Below are positions 50,301 to 59,455 of a DNA stretch of 64,000 nt, in pieces; the stretch's first letter is position 1, and each line of letters begins with the position of its first letter. The position numbers and the translations under genes are program-made. The DNA comes from Azospirillum halopraeferens DSM 3675 (GTDB lineage: Bacteria > Pseudomonadota > Alphaproteobacteria > Azospirillales > Azospirillaceae). The stretch is taken from the NCBI RefSeq assembly GCF_000429625.1, contig NZ_AUCF01000004.1:310001-374000 (forward strand). Reading direction: 5' to 3'. The notes beneath the pieces were generated by a model. It did no database searches, was not told the origin of the DNA, and was given only the letters and a program-made list of their open reading frames with translations.

Positions 50301-52824
50301 CTGGCTGGCTGGCCTGAAGATCCTCTGCGGCGTCGATGTGGGCAACGCGCACGCCCGCGGTCTGCTGGCGATCCAGTTGGGCTTCCAGATAGCGCCGGAG
50401 GCGCTGTTCGAGGCGGCCCAGGGCGAATTGCCCGACGTGGCGCAGCTTTGTCAGGCCATGCCCTGCCTTCTGGTGGGCCATGACCTATCGGAGCGCCAGC
50501 ACTTCCACCACTGGGAACTGATCTTCACCGAACTGCTGGGCCCGGCCGTGGAGGGCCTGCCCGTCCCGCGCGGCATCGACCTGATGGCCGGCAACCCGCC
50601 CTGGATCAAGGTGGGGTGGAACGACGCGCCGCTGCTCCAGGAATTCGACCCGGCGCTGGGCGTGAGCGGCGCCAAGAGCGCTGCGCTGAAGCGCGCCCGG
50701 CCGGAGTTGCTGAAGAGCGAGGAGCGGAAGGTCGATTACCGTGCCGTGTTTGAGGCGGGCGAAGGCGTGTCGGCCTTCCTGAACGACCGCACGCTCTACC
50801 CGTATTTGGCCGGGGTGCAGACGAACCTGTACAAGAACTTCATCGAGAAGAGCTGGGACCTGCTGGGCGACGAGGGCGTGGCCGGACTTATCCATCAGGA
50901 AGGTGTTTTTGATGATCCCGACGGCGGAAAATTTCGAGAAGCCTACTATAGGCGGTTAAGGGGGCATTATCAGTTTGAGAACCAAATGAATCTGTTTGAA
51001 GGGACGAACGACCACGGAAGAATGAAGTTTAGCCTAAACGTGTTCTCTGGAGCTTCTGGTGAAATTGAGTTTAGTTGCATATTCAATCTCTTTCATCCCC
51101 ATACGCTGGAAAAATGTCGGGCACCTTCACAGGTGGGCACGCTTCTTCCGGGCATAAAAGATGACCTGAATAGGTGGAATACAGAAGGCCATCCGGCTCG
51201 GGTCATAACTATCACAGAGGCTGCTCTTAAGAAAATTGCCCCCCTGTTCGAGGAGTTTGGGAGTCCGGTGACTCATGCCCGACTTCCGCAGGTGCATGGG
51301 AAGCCACTGCTATCCGTATTGGAGAAAGTGGGGAAATGCGAAAGGAGGCTTGGCTCTATTTTCGGGGGCTATCATCCCACTGTAATGTTTGAGGAAGGTA
51401 AGGCCCAAAATCTTGGAATTCTTCATGCGTGCAGGAACGGCACGAAGGCGCCAGCGACTTTGGATCAGCTTGTTGTTGCGGGTCCACACTTCCATATTGG
51501 GCGGCCTTGGAACAAATCGCCGCGGCTGATCTGCAACCAGCCGAGTCACTATGACGACGTGGATTTAATAGAATTGGAAGAAGATTATATTCCGCGAACG
51601 ATATATAGGCCAGGCGATGAGGATGGAGATTGTTCCGTCTTCAACCAAAGCATTGGATTCTGGCCTGAGCAAACTCTTCCAGGGTTTTGGCCAATTGAAG
51701 AGGGTGAGGCTCCCTACTGGGAGGACCTCTGCGGAGAGGAAATTGTCCTGCATTCGATGGATCGAAATCAACCTGGCACCGCGTCAGCGCGCAAATACGC
51801 CTTTTTCTCTGTCGCAAAAGGGGATGTGCTGGGGGCTATAAATTGGCTTTTGCACTCCAGTCAAAAAACTACTTCCATCGAGTTCAGCAACAGGTTCGGT
51901 GACGTTTGCCTGAAGCAGGGCCGCCCTACGTCCGAAGATTTTGCGCTCATGCCAAAACCTAAAACCACCTATTTTCGACACGTAAACCGTCGCAAGGCTA
52001 AGCCATCCGATTCTCGAACATTCATTTCGACAATTATACCTCCTGGGCCGACACATGTTGATTCGGTTTACTCCATCGCGTTTTCCGATGAGAGAAACCT
52101 CCTAATTTTCAATGGTGGATGCACCTCCATAATTTACGACGCGATATGCCGCCAAACTGGCAAGGAGGACTTTCGGCACGACGTGGTTTCGATCCTGCCG
52201 CTACTTTCAGGTTCCGCGGCTGAAGCAATTCTTGCTCGTTCTCTTCGCCTTGCTGCGGTAACCGTCCACTATGCGCCGCTCTGGGAGCGCAACTTCAGCG
52301 AGCGAATGCGTGAGGATGGCTGGGCCTATGGTGAACCGCGCCTTGTGCATGAGCATGAGCTTCGCTGGGCCGACCTTCCGACACAATGGGAGCGTGGCTG
52401 CGCATTGCGAAGTGACTATGCACGGCGGCAGGCTCTGCTTGAGATCGACGCGCTGGTGGCGCAGGCGCTGGATCTAACCGTAGACGATCTTTTGACTATC
52501 TACCGTGTTCAGTTTCCAAAAATTCGCCAGTACGAGAACGCCGACGAGTACGACGCGCGCGGGCGCCGCCTGCCCAACACCGTGCGCAAGGACGCCGGCG
52601 CCAAGGAACTGCGCGCTGCCCGCCAGGGGCACGACGGGGTGAGCCCGATCACCGTCTCCTGGCCCGTGGACAACGGCAACGCCACGGTGACCAAGACCTT
52701 CCACCCGCCCTTCACCAAGGTGGACCGGGAGGACGATTACCGCCGCGCCTGGGCCGCCTTCGAGGCCCGGTTCGGCGTCGCCACGTCCGAAGCACCCTTA
52801 ACCGCCGCCGATGCGGAGGACTGA
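47365..52824 (+). CDS. Giant N6-adenine methyltransferase, DrmMI/PglX-like
   Basis: A 1,819-residue class I DNA methyltransferase expected to mark host DNA. SAM-binding motif I is EPAMGSAAF (686-694) and catalytic motif IV is NPPW (1077-1080), the gamma-type N6-adenine signature of Eco57I/PglX/DrmMI enzymes; roughly 390 residues of extra sequence separate them. The ~680-residue N-terminus includes a highly acidic stretch near 530-570. Residues ~1176-1718 form the expected target-recognition part and are encoded by conspicuously AT-richer DNA. No PD-(D/E)xK motif was recognised. Coupled at both ends: start by TGATG to drmD, stop 4 nt before the helicase ATG. Confidence 0.75.
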   Translation: MPLDTAVNNVGEYYAAHYLEHQFVKDIAGPVKAWRELGSRGVPKRLQALGDTYFKAKAQALDYDQTEHRAAAAEPELAGWHDALLRALGYAPAPESLVLVAERAALPVLCRLTRYGKPWLVAAETPFCLPDAALPADWGSEDPLEEAVPAGAAPDGTRHLEAAWGEAVGRLLREEDSPRWVLLLSGSLIHLFDRSTFAQGRWLRVDLDDAFGRKEAASFEAIAALLSAETLCPNSESATVLHDTLEGQSHKFTHGVSAKLQGAVRRAIEEVCNGWVDHRRARKLSYKTLAQGEPDLPGGVREVTADQLRDEALVFVYRILFCLYAEARGGELGILPINDDVYRLGYSLEALRDLADAGEMPMQAENGTYYHTHLKTLFRLIHQGFQPNRAPAAVDAAQPWAPVKPEQLQMFTNGPAAPRQLRLDQAGRKVMESDEGLAGAFVVRPLTATLFDPGATPLLDRAELPNIRLQRVIRELSLGADEKGKSIGRINYAELGIVQLGAVYEGLLSYSGFFATERLIQVHRALDKKRAAGPADDEGGDAEETEDAEALDDTSEDWAEEETGDDAADAAAGEAAGTLARAADGGTKVVYDDDIPADVQTWFVPESRAGEFREGEIVVERRSRRPRVYLPGEFILRLTGVDRANSASYYTPEVLTRCLVREVLNERLKGFGPADADRILELTVCEPAMGSAAFINEMCDQLAHAYLRLKQEQTGRTIEPGRYDDELRRVKHYIATRNVYGVDLNPTAVELGGLSLWLGSMHRLLVRKGEGAQPDVYRVGAVPWFGLRLRTGNSLIGARRAVWTSDQLRDGDHYGKDAAAPRTLKPGEARAANEIYHFLVWDEDMVPACRDKLMKSFWPAECKLGTDWTKKQVKKTWNEVDIAAAKAISAAIDDLWAQYARDRAAALKATACTASVWPTPSDSDEALRPGPTLDRQEEIRRTLEKTSGAFQRLRLIMDTWCAFYFWPIAQTDELPTREAWLAGLKILCGVDVGNAHARGLLAIQLGFQIAPEALFEAAQGELPDVAQLCQAMPCLLVGHDLSERQHFHHWELIFTELLGPAVEGLPVPRGIDLMAGNPPWIKVGWNDAPLLQEFDPALGVSGAKSAALKRARPELLKSEERKVDYRAVFEAGEGVSAFLNDRTLYPYLAGVQTNLYKNFIEKSWDLLGDEGVAGLIHQEGVFDDPDGGKFREAYYRRLRGHYQFENQMNLFEGTNDHGRMKFSLNVFSGASGEIEFSCIFNLFHPHTLEKCRAPSQVGTLLPGIKDDLNRWNTEGHPARVITITEAALKKIAPLFEEFGSPVTHARLPQVHGKPLLSVLEKVGKCERRLGSIFGGYHPTVMFEEGKAQNLGILHACRNGTKAPATLDQLVVAGPHFHIGRPWNKSPRLICNQPSHYDDVDLIELEEDYIPRTIYRPGDEDGDCSVFNQSIGFWPEQTLPGFWPIEEGEAPYWEDLCGEEIVLHSMDRNQPGTASARKYAFFSVAKGDVLGAINWLLHSSQKTTSIEFSNRFGDVCLKQGRPTSEDFALMPKPKTTYFRHVNRRKAKPSDSRTFISTIIPPGPTHVDSVYSIAFSDERNLLIFNGGCTSIIYDAICRQTGKEDFRHDVVSILPLLSGSAAEAILARSLRLAAVTVHYAPLWERNFSERMREDGWAYGEPRLVHEHELRWADLPTQWERGCALRSDYARRQALLEIDALVAQALDLTVDDLLTIYRVQFPKIRQYENADEYDARGRRLPNTVRKDAGAKELRAARQGHDGVSPITVSWPVDNGNATVTKTFHPPFTKVDREDDYRRAWAAFEARFGVATSEAPLTAADAED
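50890..52520 (+). other. AT-rich segment inside the methyltransferase gene
   Basis: From about 50890 to 52520 base and codon use change sharply, without breaking the frame. The line 51361-51420 has 27 of 60 G/C, while 52561-52620 just beyond has 46 of 60. Rare-looking codons (ATA, TTA, AGA, AAT, TTT) abound inside and are almost absent outside. The segment covers residues about 1176-1718, after motif IV, where target-recognition domains lie in this enzyme class. Confidence 0.8.
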
Positions 52825-52828
52825 CGCC

Positions 52829-55800
52829 ATGCTGCCGGCCACCCTCGCCCAGAACGTCCGGCGGCAGATCCGCCACTATCTGGAAGCCACCTTCAACTTC
52901 CGCCGGCCGGAGGAGGAGGAGGCCTTCGCCGCCTTCGTCAACGACCCCGCGGGCGGGCTGTTCAAGGGGCCATGGGTGCGGCTCAGCCGGCCATTCCGTC
53001 CGGCGCCGGACACCTACGATCCAGCGGCCCTGTTCGACCTGACGCCGCCCTTCCACCCCTTCCGCCACCAGTGGCAGGCGTGGCAGCGGCTCTCGTCCAA
53101 GGGGCGGGCGCCGGAGAGCACCATCGTTACCACCGGCACCGGCTCGGGCAAGACGGAGTGCTTCATGTACCCCGTGCTCGACCACGCTCTGCGCGCGGTG
53201 CAGCGGGGCGAGGCGGGAATCAAGGCGATCATCCTCTACCCCATGAACGCGCTGGCCTCCGACCAGGCCGGCCGCTTCGCCGAGGAGATCTTCAACCGTC
53301 CCGAACTGCACGAGGGGGCGGGGCCGGACCGCCGGGCGCGGGTCCGCGTCGGCCTGTTCACCGGCCGCGACGACGACGCGGAGGACGAAGGCGGCGGCGG
53401 GGAACGGCCGCGGGACGGCGCCGTTTCCCGCATGACCGTGGTCGTGGAGAACGGGCGGGAGCAGTGCCGGCACATCACCGACCGTGCCGCCATGCTGGAC
53501 GACCCGCCGGACATCCTGCTGACCAACTACAAGATGCTCGACTACCTGCTGATGAAGCCGAAGTACCGGCCCGTCTGGCGCCACAACGCGCCCGGCCGGC
53601 TCGGCTATCTGGTGCTGGACGAGCTGCACACCTACGACGGTGCCCAGGGCGCCGACGTCGGTTGCCTGATCCGCCGCCTGAAGGACCGGCTGGACATCGC
53701 CAAGGGGGATCTCTGCTGCGTCGGCACCAGCGCCACCATCGCCGGCGGCCGCACCGAGGAGGAGATGGACCCGCTGCAGCGGCTGGCCGAGTTCGCCGGG
53801 ACGCTGTTCGAGGAAGACTTCACGCCGGCGATGATCGTCAGCGAGGAAGGCAACCGGCTCGACATCTGGGAGATGGTGGACCTGAACTGCCGCATCACCC
53901 CCGACCGGCTGCCGTCGGCCGCCGACTGCACGCCGGCCGACGACGAGACCGCCGCCGCCTTCGCCCGGCGCGTCGCACCGCTGTTCGGCGCCCCGGCCTA
54001 CCCGCTGTCCCCGGCGGAGAACCGCTGGGCCGACCGGGTGACGCACAAGCCCGATGACGAGAAATATTGGGGCTTGGAGCTGGGGCAATGGCTGCGCGGG
54101 CAGGAGCTGTTCAAGGCGCTGCTCGACCTGACGGCGAGCCCGGTGCTGACCTGGGACGCGCTGGTGGACGGGCTGTCCGACCGCTTCTTCGCGCTGCGCG
54201 CCGTCGGCGACCGCGCTGCCCGCGACATGGTCGTCGCGGCCTTCTTCGCGCTAGTCGCCCAGGCCCGCCAGCTCCGCAGCGGGCGCGCCCTGCCGCTGGT
54301 GCCCACGCAGGTGCAGGTGTGGGTGCGCGAACTGCGCCGGCTCGGCCGCTTCGTGATGCCGGAGCCGAAGTTCGGCTGGCTGGACGAGCGCCGCGCCGAC
54401 ACCCCCATCCTGCCCGTCGCCCATTGCAGCGAGTGCGGGGAGTCCGCCTGGATGGCGCTGATCGACCCCGACAGCCGCTCGGCGCTTGGTGCGCAGGGGG
54501 TGACCGGGTTCCGGCTGATCGACGAGCCCACCTTGATCTACCAGGGCTCCGGCATCGACAGCGCTCCCTCGCCCGAGCTGGTGGTGATGAGTCCCTGGCA
54601 CCCCGACGACGAGGGGGAGCGCGACCCGGACGCACCGGCCCTGCCGATGATGAACTGGTATCTAGCCCCGGAGAGCCTGATCGCCCGCCAGGGCGAGGGA
54701 TCGTGCCCGCTGACGGGGGCCCGCAGCTTCCGCGTCAAGCTCCTCAACGAGCGCAAGCGCAAGGACGACGGCAGGGTGACCGGGCGCAAGGTCTGCCCGC
54801 ACTGCGGCGCCGTCGACAGCCTGATGTTCATCGGCAGCCGCGCCGCCACCGTGTCCAGTGTCGCCATCGACGAGATGTTCGGCTCGGTCCTCAACAGCGA
54901 TCCCAAGCTGCTGGCCTTCACCGACAGCGTCCAGGACGCCAGCCACCGCGCCGGCTTCTTCTCCGCCCGCACCTACCATTTCACCTTCCGCACGGCGCTC
55001 CAGCGCATCGTCGGGGAGGCCGGGCGCGACGGTGTGCCTCTGGTGGAGGCCGGGGAACGGCTGCTGGAGTACTGGGCACAAGCCGTTCCTGGCCGGCCCG
55101 GCAGCCCGGTCGAGGCCATGGGCACTCTGCTGCCGCCGGACCTGCGCGAGTACGGCCCCTATGTCGCCTACCGCGACGGCGCCGGCGTGCCGCCGCCCGC
55201 CGGGCTGGTGGCCGAGGTGACGCGCCGGCTGACCTGGGAGGCGGTCAGCGAGTTCGGGCTGATGCTGACCCACGGGCGCACTCTGGAACAGAACGCCAGC
55301 GCCTGCCTGGGCTGGGACCCGGCCGTGATCGCGGCCGTGGTGGCTGCCGTGCACGCACGGCTGGCGGCCGTCGATCCGGCGCTGGCCGGCGTGACGCCGG
55401 AGGCCCTGCGCCTGTGGATCTACGGCATCCTGCAGCGCCAGCGCGAGCAGGGGGGGCTTTCGCACCAGTTCGTTGCCGCCTTCGCCCGCGGCGGGCTGTG
55501 GGGAAAGAAGAAATACGGGCGGATCGTTCCGGGGCGGGAGACCTATCCGCTGCACGGGAAGTACGTTCCGCGCCTGTTGGCCGACAAGCCCGACCAGAAG
55601 CACACCTTTCTTCTCGCCACCATGAAGAAGGGCGCCCGGGCGCCCTGGCCGACCCTGTGGGCTAGGCGTGCCCTCGGTGGGATGACGCGCCTGGCGGGCG
55701 TGAGCGAGACCGCCATCGCCGACCTGCACCGTGTCCTGCTGGACGAGGGGGTGACGGCCGGGCTGTTCGCCCGCCTGGACCGCGCGGACGGCAAGGGGCC

Positions 55801-58800
55801 GCTATACGCCATCGCCGCGTCGGCCGCCCGCCTGTTCGAGGACGGCTATCTCTTGCGCTGCGACGGCAGTGGCCACGCCCTGTTCCGGCCGGCCGGCGAG
55901 GCCGCGGTGTGGGAGGGGGCGCCCAGTCTGGTCCGCAGCACGCCGCACGGCCGCTACCGCCTCGCCCCACTGTCGGAACGGCAGAACTACTACCGCGCCC
56001 GCTACCGCAAGGGGGCGCTGCGCCGCGTCTTCGCGCAGGAGCACACCGGCCTGCTGACCACCAGCGAGCGGGAGGACCTGGAGCGGCGCTTCAACGCTGC
56101 CGCCCACGCCGACGATCCCAACGTCATCACCGCCACCTCGACGCTGGAAATGGGCATCGACATCGGCGACCTCTCCACCACCATGCTGTGCTCGGTGCCA
56201 CCGACCACGGCCAGCTACCTCCAGCGCATCGGCCGCGCCGGGCGGACCACCGGCACGGCGCTGGTGGTGTCGGTGGTGAACCAGCGTCCCCACGACCTGT
56301 TCTTCTTCGCCCGGCCGGAGGAGATGCTCGCCGGCACCGTCCAGCCGCCGGGCTGCTGGCTGGACGCCAGCGCCATGCTGGCGCGCCAGTATCTCGCCTT
56401 CTGCATCGACCGCGCGGTCAAGGAGGGAGTGGTCGACCAACTGCCGGCCAGCGGCAAGCGGCTGGTGGAGGAAATGGACAGCGGGCAGGGGCCGATCATC
56501 GAGCTGCTCGGCTGGATCGCCGCGCACGAGGCGGTCTTGCAGCAGGCGTTCCTGTCCCGCTTCGGGACCGAGATAGGCGATGACACGCGCGACCGCTTCC
56601 GCCAGGAGGCGACGATGGAGCGGCTCTACCAGCGCATCCGCGACGCGGCCGCCGAGTTCGGGGTGCAGGTCCGCACCATCGAGGCGGCGCGGCGCCGGCT
56701 CAACGACGAGAAGCGGGAGCTGGCCGACGGCAGCGACGAGGCCGGCCTGCGCGATGTCGAGCGCGAGCTGCGCATTCTCAAGGCGCGCCTGGCGACGCTG
56801 AACCGTACGGCGGCGCTCGAGGTGTTGACCGAGCACGGACTTCTGCCCAACTACGCCTTCCCCGAGCGGGGCGTGCGGTTGGCCGGGACGGTCTACCGGG
56901 ACCGCGAGGGGCCGGCAGCGGAGGAGAGCACCGCGCTCACCATCGACGTCACCCGCGCCGCCGCGGTGGCGATCCGGGAACTGGCGCCGGGCAACACCTT
57001 CTACACCCACGGCCACCAGTTCGCCATCCAGCAGCTTTCCATTGGCACCCAGACGCAGCCGCTGGTGCAGACCTGGGCGGTGTGCGGCAAGTGCGGCCAC
57101 ATGCGGCCGGCGGAGGAGGTGGAGCGCCCCGGCGCCAAGCCGGCCTGCCCCCAATGTGGCTACGACCGGCAGCAGCAGTCGCAGATGGACAAGGCGCAGC
57201 ACAAACCGTTCCTGCACTTCGCCCAATCCGGCGCCATTTCGTACATGGAGTATTACGACAGCTTGTCGGGTGACCGCGCCGAGGAGCGCGACAGGAAATT
57301 CTATCGCCTAGTCACCAGCTTCGACCAGACCGCCGGAGGCGTGAACGGCGCGGTCGGCACCGAGGGGGAAGCCTTCGGCCTGGAGTACCGCAGCGCGCTG
57401 GTGCTGCGCCAAGTGAACGGCGGCCCCGGCGATGCCCCCGCCAGCTTCGACTTCGGGCCCGACCAGAAGATTCCGGAGCTTGGCTTTCCCGTCTGCCAGG
57501 ACTGCGGCGTGGTCGCCTACGGCGACGGCAACCTCGACCACGTGTCCCATCGCAAGAGTTGCCAGGGGCGCAAGCGCACCGAGAAGCTGCAGCGCGAGGG
57601 GCGCTCGGCGTCGGGCTACAAATGGCAGCGCGTCTATCTTTATCGCGAGCTGAAGTCGGAGGCGATCCGCATCCTGTTGCCGCCGGACCTGGAGGCGGCC
57701 GACGTGTCGACGCTGCGGGCCTGCCTTTTCCTCGGCCTGCGGCTGCACTTCCGCGGCTTCCCCGGCCACCTGCTGATCGAACCGCAGGTGCTGCCCGACC
57801 ACCGGCAGGACGTGCGCCGCCAGTACCTCGTGCTGATGGACGCGGTGCCGGGCGGCACCGGCTTCCTGAAGTCCCTGTTCGTGCCCAAGCAGGAGGGGGA
57901 GCGCTCCGGCGAAGGCATCATGACGGTGCTGCGCCTTGCCCTGAACGCGCTCGAATCCTGCGACTGCCGCGTGCTGGGGCCGGCGCTGGGGCAGGACGAC
58001 ACCGACGGCTGCTACCGCTGCATCCGTGCCTATCACCTGCAATACAAGGCGGAGGAGATCAGCCGCGAGCGTGGCATCGTCCTGTTGCGCGCCATGATCG
58101 AGGCCGGCGAGCGACGGACGGAGATCGCGGCACTCGACGACATCACCGTGTCCTCCCAGTATGGCAGTGTGCTGGAGAAGAAGTTCATCGACCGTCTCCA
58201 GGCCATCGTGCTGGCGGGCGGCGGATCATGGGACAAGGCCCTGGTCAAGGGAACGGCGGGCTTCCGCTTCCGGCTGGGCGCGGACACCCGCGTCTGGGAC
58301 GTCCAGCTTCAACCCAAGCTTGGGCCGACCCAAGGGGTAGCCATCCCCTGCCAGCCCGACTTCCTGCTGTCCTGCGATGATGCCGCCATCCGGCCGATTG
58401 CCGTCTTTACCGATGGGTTCGAGTACCACGCCGAACCGGACAAGCCGACCAGCCGCTTGCCCGACGACGCCGCCAAGCGCCGCGCCATCCTGGCCAGCGG
58501 CCGCTGCTGGGTGTGGAGCATCACCTGGCACGACCTGCTGGACGGGCCCGAGGCGGAGCTGGCGTTGGTGCCGGCCAAGATCCGCGACGTGCTGCACGGG
58601 CAGCTTGCCATCCTGAAGTCCGGCGGCGTCGTGTGCCCACCGGCCTCCGACGCGTTGGGCAACGGGTTGACCCAGCTTTGCGCCTTCCTCGCCCGGCCCG
58701 ATACGGACGGCTGGATGAACCTGGCCGGGCAGATGGCGCTGATTCCCCTGACCATCCTCGCCAGCAAGCACGCCGGGGGCGCTTTGGCCTCGGAGATGCT

Positions 58801-59455
58801 GGACCTGCACGATGCCTGGCGGGCCGGACTGCCGGTCGCCGACATGACCGCGGCCGGGGGCAGCGGTCCCTGGTTCCATGCGACGCGGCTGGCACCGGGT
58901 GGCGACCTGCTGGTGATGGGGCGCCAGGAGGATGTTGCCGCCGGCGCGCGGCAGCGGGTGCTGGCGCGCCTGCGCCTGGGCGACAGCGCCGAGGAGCGCG
59001 CCGGGGCGACGTACCTGGAGCGCTGGCGCCGCTGGCTGGGACTGGCGAACCTGTTCCAGTTCGCCGCCGGCTTCCACTGGTGCTGCGTGTCGGAGGTGGC
59101 GGCGGGCACGGCGCCGGATCTGGAGCTGGCCGGTGACGCGGCGGACCCCGCCGACTGGTCCGCGGTGCTGGACAACATCCTTCCCTCGCTGCGGCCGCTG
59201 GCCGAGCGGATGGCCGCGGCCGGCATCCTCATGCCGGAGATCGAGGTCTATCTCGATGGCGCCCCGGACGACTGCTTCGCCGAAATGGCGTGGCCGGGCG
59301 CCGGCCCACCGGTGTGTCTGCTGGTCGGCGATCAGTCGACGTTCGCCGCCGCCTGGGAGGGGGCCGGCTGGACCGTCGTCACGCCGGATGCGATCCAGGC
59401 CAACGGGATCGGGTGGATGGCGTCGATTCTGGCCGCCAGCAAGGAGACTGTCTGA
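52829..59455 (+). CDS. Giant DEAD-box/DUF1998 (YprA/MrfA-like) helicase with nuclease-like C-terminus
   Basis: A 2,208-residue protein. RecA1: TGTGSGKT (102-109) and DELH (264-267), then VGTSATIAGG. RecA2: TSTLEMGIDIGDLSTTMLCS and YLQRIGRAGRTTGTA (about 1100-1140). Zinc-binding cysteine sets follow (CGKCG ... CPQCG near 1418-1450; CQDCG ... C near 1556-1580), with the DUF1998/MZB hallmark DGCYRCIRAYHLQY (near 1725-1740). A C-terminal segment (PDFLLS ... VFTDGFEYH 1860-1868 ... KRRAILASGRCWVWSITWHD) looks like a restriction-endonuclease fold. It may combine DrmA- and DrmB-type functions; Druantia DruE is the other known large DUF1998 helicase. ATG 52829 has GGAGGA 8 nt upstream. Confidence 0.75.
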   Translation: MLPATLAQNVRRQIRHYLEATFNFRRPEEEEAFAAFVNDPAGGLFKGPWVRLSRPFRPAPDTYDPAALFDLTPPFHPFRHQWQAWQRLSSKGRAPESTIVTTGTGSGKTECFMYPVLDHALRAVQRGEAGIKAIILYPMNALASDQAGRFAEEIFNRPELHEGAGPDRRARVRVGLFTGRDDDAEDEGGGGERPRDGAVSRMTVVVENGREQCRHITDRAAMLDDPPDILLTNYKMLDYLLMKPKYRPVWRHNAPGRLGYLVLDELHTYDGAQGADVGCLIRRLKDRLDIAKGDLCCVGTSATIAGGRTEEEMDPLQRLAEFAGTLFEEDFTPAMIVSEEGNRLDIWEMVDLNCRITPDRLPSAADCTPADDETAAAFARRVAPLFGAPAYPLSPAENRWADRVTHKPDDEKYWGLELGQWLRGQELFKALLDLTASPVLTWDALVDGLSDRFFALRAVGDRAARDMVVAAFFALVAQARQLRSGRALPLVPTQVQVWVRELRRLGRFVMPEPKFGWLDERRADTPILPVAHCSECGESAWMALIDPDSRSALGAQGVTGFRLIDEPTLIYQGSGIDSAPSPELVVMSPWHPDDEGERDPDAPALPMMNWYLAPESLIARQGEGSCPLTGARSFRVKLLNERKRKDDGRVTGRKVCPHCGAVDSLMFIGSRAATVSSVAIDEMFGSVLNSDPKLLAFTDSVQDASHRAGFFSARTYHFTFRTALQRIVGEAGRDGVPLVEAGERLLEYWAQAVPGRPGSPVEAMGTLLPPDLREYGPYVAYRDGAGVPPPAGLVAEVTRRLTWEAVSEFGLMLTHGRTLEQNASACLGWDPAVIAAVVAAVHARLAAVDPALAGVTPEALRLWIYGILQRQREQGGLSHQFVAAFARGGLWGKKKYGRIVPGRETYPLHGKYVPRLLADKPDQKHTFLLATMKKGARAPWPTLWARRALGGMTRLAGVSETAIADLHRVLLDEGVTAGLFARLDRADGKGPLYAIAASAARLFEDGYLLRCDGSGHALFRPAGEAAVWEGAPSLVRSTPHGRYRLAPLSERQNYYRARYRKGALRRVFAQEHTGLLTTSEREDLERRFNAAAHADDPNVITATSTLEMGIDIGDLSTTMLCSVPPTTASYLQRIGRAGRTTGTALVVSVVNQRPHDLFFFARPEEMLAGTVQPPGCWLDASAMLARQYLAFCIDRAVKEGVVDQLPASGKRLVEEMDSGQGPIIELLGWIAAHEAVLQQAFLSRFGTEIGDDTRDRFRQEATMERLYQRIRDAAAEFGVQVRTIEAARRRLNDEKRELADGSDEAGLRDVERELRILKARLATLNRTAALEVLTEHGLLPNYAFPERGVRLAGTVYRDREGPAAEESTALTIDVTRAAAVAIRELAPGNTFYTHGHQFAIQQLSIGTQTQPLVQTWAVCGKCGHMRPAEEVERPGAKPACPQCGYDRQQQSQMDKAQHKPFLHFAQSGAISYMEYYDSLSGDRAEERDRKFYRLVTSFDQTAGGVNGAVGTEGEAFGLEYRSALVLRQVNGGPGDAPASFDFGPDQKIPELGFPVCQDCGVVAYGDGNLDHVSHRKSCQGRKRTEKLQREGRSASGYKWQRVYLYRELKSEAIRILLPPDLEAADVSTLRACLFLGLRLHFRGFPGHLLIEPQVLPDHRQDVRRQYLVLMDAVPGGTGFLKSLFVPKQEGERSGEGIMTVLRLALNALESCDCRVLGPALGQDDTDGCYRCIRAYHLQYKAEEISRERGIVLLRAMIEAGERRTEIAALDDITVSSQYGSVLEKKFIDRLQAIVLAGGGSWDKALVKGTAGFRFRLGADTRVWDVQLQPKLGPTQGVAIPCQPDFLLSCDDAAIRPIAVFTDGFEYHAEPDKPTSRLPDDAAKRRAILASGRCWVWSITWHDLLDGPEAELALVPAKIRDVLHGQLAILKSGGVVCPPASDALGNGLTQLCAFLARPDTDGWMNLAGQMALIPLTILASKHAGGALASEMLDLHDAWRAGLPVADMTAAGGSGPWFHATRLAPGGDLLVMGRQEDVAAGARQRVLARLRLGDSAEERAGATYLERWRRWLGLANLFQFAAGFHWCCVSEVAAGTAPDLELAGDAADPADWSAVLDNILPSLRPLAERMAAAGILMPEIEVYLDGAPDDCFAEMAWPGAGPPVCLLVGDQSTFAAAWEGAGWTVVTPDAIQANGIGWMASILAASKETV

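Noticed and set aside
44270..50481. Long minus-strand open frames opposite the DrmD-like and methyltransferase genes.
   Set aside because: They mirror third-position GC of the real plus-strand genes, end where the AT-rich block starts, and contain no motifs.
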